This document shows positions 7,419-10,000 of a stretch of 10,000 nt of DNA, one piece after another. The position numbers and the translations under genes were made by a program. Source of the stretch: Actinidia chinensis (lineage: Eukaryota > Streptophyta > Magnoliopsida > Ericales > Actinidiaceae); contig CM018911.1 in NCBI GenBank assembly GCA_009663005.1, forward strand, positions 16,052,436 to 16,062,435, given 5' to 3'. The first letter of the stretch is position 1, and every line of letters starts with the position of its first letter. The notes below the pieces were generated by a model. The model was given only the letters and a program-made list of their open reading frames with translations. It made no database searches and was not told the origin of the DNA.

Positions 7419-8986
7419 TTGTCGCTCTTTATTTTTCGTAGGCTTGTTGATGCGATAGTAAAGATAAATTATATGATTATTGATAATGACATAACTAGAG
7501 GGAAGGATAGACTGAAATTAGTATTGAATGTGGGTAAACTAAAAATGATAGATGGATTGAATTTCAAGAATATTTGACCTTGAAGAGTCAATGCGTAAAA
7601 AAATCATATAGCTGACCCAATTAATCAGGAAAATACTTGGTTTGGTTGGTTGGTTTGATTTTATTTTATTTTTCATATGTCACTAATTTTTATTGAAAAT
7701 AATTTTTGAGACCTTGAAGACCTTTTTTTAAACATTTCTCAACAATGCATTTTTTTAAAGAAAATTCTCAAAAAAATAAATTCCGAAAAGGCAAAAATCA
7801 TTAAACAAGCAAATTTTCTGAAAACTATTTAGCAAATCAAACCAAACAAAATTTGATTACAAGAACCCTAGACAAGTGTATTCATATGTAAATTTTATGC
7901 TATTGTTAAAAGAGAACACTACAGTTGGTATTAACACATTTTTGAAGTATGCTCATATCTTCTAATGTCAAAAATACCTCTAATAAAATTTAATTTTTCA
8001 AAAAAACACATACCCTATACTCCAATTCTTTTAAGTCACAAGGGCAAAAGCAAAAAATTGATATATTTTGATAATCACTTCACAAACGTGTTTACAATAA
8101 TAGTTATAGATATTGCATATAAAGATGGCAACAGACCAGGCATGTCTTTGGGGAACTCTCTTCACATTTATTAATACTAAAACTAAACTCATTTTATCCT
8201 CAATACACCAACCAAGTAATTGGATCTTGGTACCAAAATCAAACACAATCGGTATCAAATATACCCCATACATGAATCTTTAAAAAACAAAATCAAATTT
8301 TAATTCGCAAAATACAAATTTAACATATTATATATTAAATTCTAACATATTTCATCAAAAATCTTTTAAAAACATATATATTAAAATACAAAATAATCAT
8401 TCAACTAATGCATACATCATATTTTTTATAATCATAATTCTCTTTATGATATAAATCTTTGGATAAGGTTTAAGGATGGGTTCGGATTCAAGTATTCGTG
8501 TCATGGAGAATAAAAAATCAAATTATACCTACCTTCATAGCAAAAAATTGGATAACTTCTACTTAAACTGTTGATTAATTGCCTTCCCTCGAGTTTGGAT
8601 CGAATTGTCAATTGCTAATGGCACGCGTGCCGTGTGCATTCCTCGACTAGTGGTTAGATATGAACAATGAATACGCACAATCCCGAGTGATGTAACCAGA
8701 TCTGGATGCTCTCCATCTCAAGCGGTGGTTCCATTCTTGTCTTTTTCCAAGTTATAGGCAGTAGAATTTACTTGCTTGCTTTCCAATTTATGTCAAAGTG
8801 GAGAGTACTCAGAGAAGTATGTGCGCAACGCAACTGATGACTATTTGGATATAGCTGCTGATTCCCAAGGTGCACCTTTTTTAGTCCTTGTTTGTCCCCT
8901 CCAAAGCATTGTCTAAAATAAGTAATCTTGAAAAGTAAAAGTAAAAAAAATTAATAATAACCCAACTGACAGTGAATTAATTGTCG
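7419..8986. repeat. Tandem unit copy 2 (uninterrupted)
   Basis: Head-to-tail with copy 1. The junction is marked by a TTGTCG around 7419-7424, which also closes copy 2 at about 8981-8986. This copy lacks the LTR and so records the pre-insertion arrangement. Open frames at 7965-8174 and 8031-8273 overlap on opposite strands, show no domain and are not kept in copy 1, so I do not call genes. Confidence 0.85.
7636..7855. repeat. Same inverted repeat in tandem copy 2
   Basis: The counterpart of 4937-5168: GGTTTGGTTGGTTGG on the left and AATCAAACCAAACAAA on the right. Its presence in both units means it was there before the duplication. Confidence 0.5.
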
Positions 8987-9030
8987 TTATACTTGATTTA
9001 GATTGTAAGACGATGACTCAGATAAATTTT

Positions 9031-10000
9031 TGTTGTACTCAAAATTTGGAATTACCAATAACATACAAGACCATAGTTATCAGAACTGCACCGGACATTG
9101 AACCGGTCAAGACACCGGTTCAACGGGTTCATGGTTCAACCGGTCTATAATTATAAATAATAAAAATATATTTTATTATAAATTAATACAAATAAATTTT
9201 TTTTTTACCCCTTCAAACTACTATGTAGGTAATTTGAAAGTTAATATGAAAAAAATATAGTTTAAAAATCAAAATATTACATGGAATATACTATTGCAAA
9301 TCATTATATATAATTTTTAATACCTTAGAAAAAAAATTGGCCCCAAATGGGTTTAAATTATATATCTATCGTAATAATAATATAGTAAAAATTAAATAAA
9401 TAGTAAAAATATGAAAAAAATTCAAAAATTTCAAAATTTTAATTCAAAATTGTGAGGGCAAAGTACAAAATTATAATTATAATTTCTGTTTAAAAATCGG
9501 CCGTTCAACCGGGTTCAATCCGATTCATTTGTATTTTCGGTAAAATAATTGTACCGACCCGGTTCAGTGGCCAATTTCTCGGTTGAACCGGCCGGTTCGG
9601 TCAATTTTGCATAAACTATGCACAAAACATAAAAATTTACGCAGTTTCGGCTAATATGCTACGTCCACTGAGAGAAACAAAATCCACTACTCGAACGAAT
9701 GAATAACAAAGAAGGAGATACAACCCTTCTAACTCACACTCTCTCACAATTTCTCGATATTTTGACTTCTACTTCTAACTCTCAAACACACCGCTACCTA
9801 GAGATGATCATTTAAGAGTTATACATTACTCGAGAGTTTAACTCCCAATGAATACTTCATGTTAGTCAACGAGCTTGTACATTCAAGAAAATTAAAACTA
9901 TTAAGCTGGGCTAAACTCAACAAGTTTGATATCCATTGTTGATCGGTTAGGACGAGATCAAAGTAGAACATTGTTATGTTCTCATTTAAATTTTCTTATT
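9031..10000 (-). mobile_element. Probable Copia-type LTR, 3' part, interrupted by a MITE
   Basis: On the minus strand the stretch around 9680-9630 reads AGTGGACGTAGC...GCCGAAACTGCGTAAA. This resembles the 'GTGGACGTAGGC...GCCGAACCACGTAAA' segment seen in R/U5 of many plant Copia LTRs. Leaving out the element at 9072-9620, the LTR then ends about 67 bases later at TACAACA (position 9031), a proper CA terminus. U3 and the other end lie beyond 10000. No primer-binding site is seen to the left of 9031, so this is an outer end or a solo LTR. Recognition rests on memory of the family pattern. Confidence 0.55.
9072..9620. mobile_element. MITE-like element, 549 bp, nested in the LTR
   Basis: The ends are inverted: CATAGTTATCAGAA at the left, and at the right CATAGTTTATGCAAAA when read on the minus strand. 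Both sides then carry subterminal ACCGGTTCAA-type repeats in opposite orientation, and the middle is very AT-rich. The flanks TACAAGAC (9064-9071) and CACAAAAC (9621-9628) agree at six of eight bases. An 8-bp duplication is typical of hAT elements, so a non-autonomous hAT is the best guess. No coding capacity. Confidence 0.65.

Larger units (their letters stand above)
4725..7424. repeat. Tandem unit copy 1 (about 1.57 kb, split by a solo LTR)
   Basis: Left part 4725-5816 and right part 6951-7424 together match 7419-8986 in order and orientation. Shared landmarks are TGATGCGATAGTAAA (4751, 7448), ACACATACCCTATA (5315, near-identical at 8006), GTTAGATATGAAC (7058, 8653) and TATGTCAAAGTGGAGAG (7193, 8789). 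Left landmarks are offset by about 2.69 kb and right ones by about 1.60 kb; the difference is close to the 1134-bp LTR. The copies differ by many substitutions and indels. No convincing reading frame is present, and I do not recognise the unit. Confidence 0.85.

Overview
The window reads as nuclear, AT-rich plant DNA, most likely from a eudicot. The signs are U-rich introns on one strand, LTR-retrotransposon termini, MITE-like elements and a CHY/RING zinc-finger gene of a type well known in plants. Nothing bacterial, organellar or viral is evident. The species cannot be named from the sequence. No long intact protein-coding gene is present, and every long open frame I examined looks like chance or a shadow.

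Region 1 (1 to about 3060, minus strand) holds the broken copy of a plant CHY-and-RING zinc-finger E3 ubiquitin ligase gene (RZFP34/CHYR1/MIEL1 family). It reads right to left: TATA box near 2965, start codon at 2836, then ten recognisable exon pieces down to position 1, where it leaves the window. Intron positions are kept, so it is a duplicated rather than retro-copied gene. The coding pieces carry many one-base insertions and deletions, an in-frame stop and altered splice sites. One piece (1165-1205) is clean. The lesions are mostly indels with few substitutions, so base-level assembly error is a real alternative to decay.

Region 2 (about 3060 to 4720) is gene-free AT-rich DNA. It has a short repeated motif (4165-4343) and a probable Stowaway-type MITE remnant (about 4402-4520).

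Region 3 (about 4725 to 8986) is a diverged head-to-tail duplication of a non-coding unit of about 1.57 kb. The first copy is split by a 1134-bp Copia-like solo LTR (5817-6950). The second copy lacks it and so shows the empty site. Each copy contains an imperfect inverted repeat.

Region 4 (9031 to the right edge) looks like the 3' end of another Copia-type LTR on the minus strand. It is interrupted by a 549-bp MITE-like element (9072-9620) with short terminal inverted repeats and an approximate 8-bp target duplication.

The window is therefore a dead gene beside a nested and duplicated transposon landscape. I see no evidence of a new functional system.
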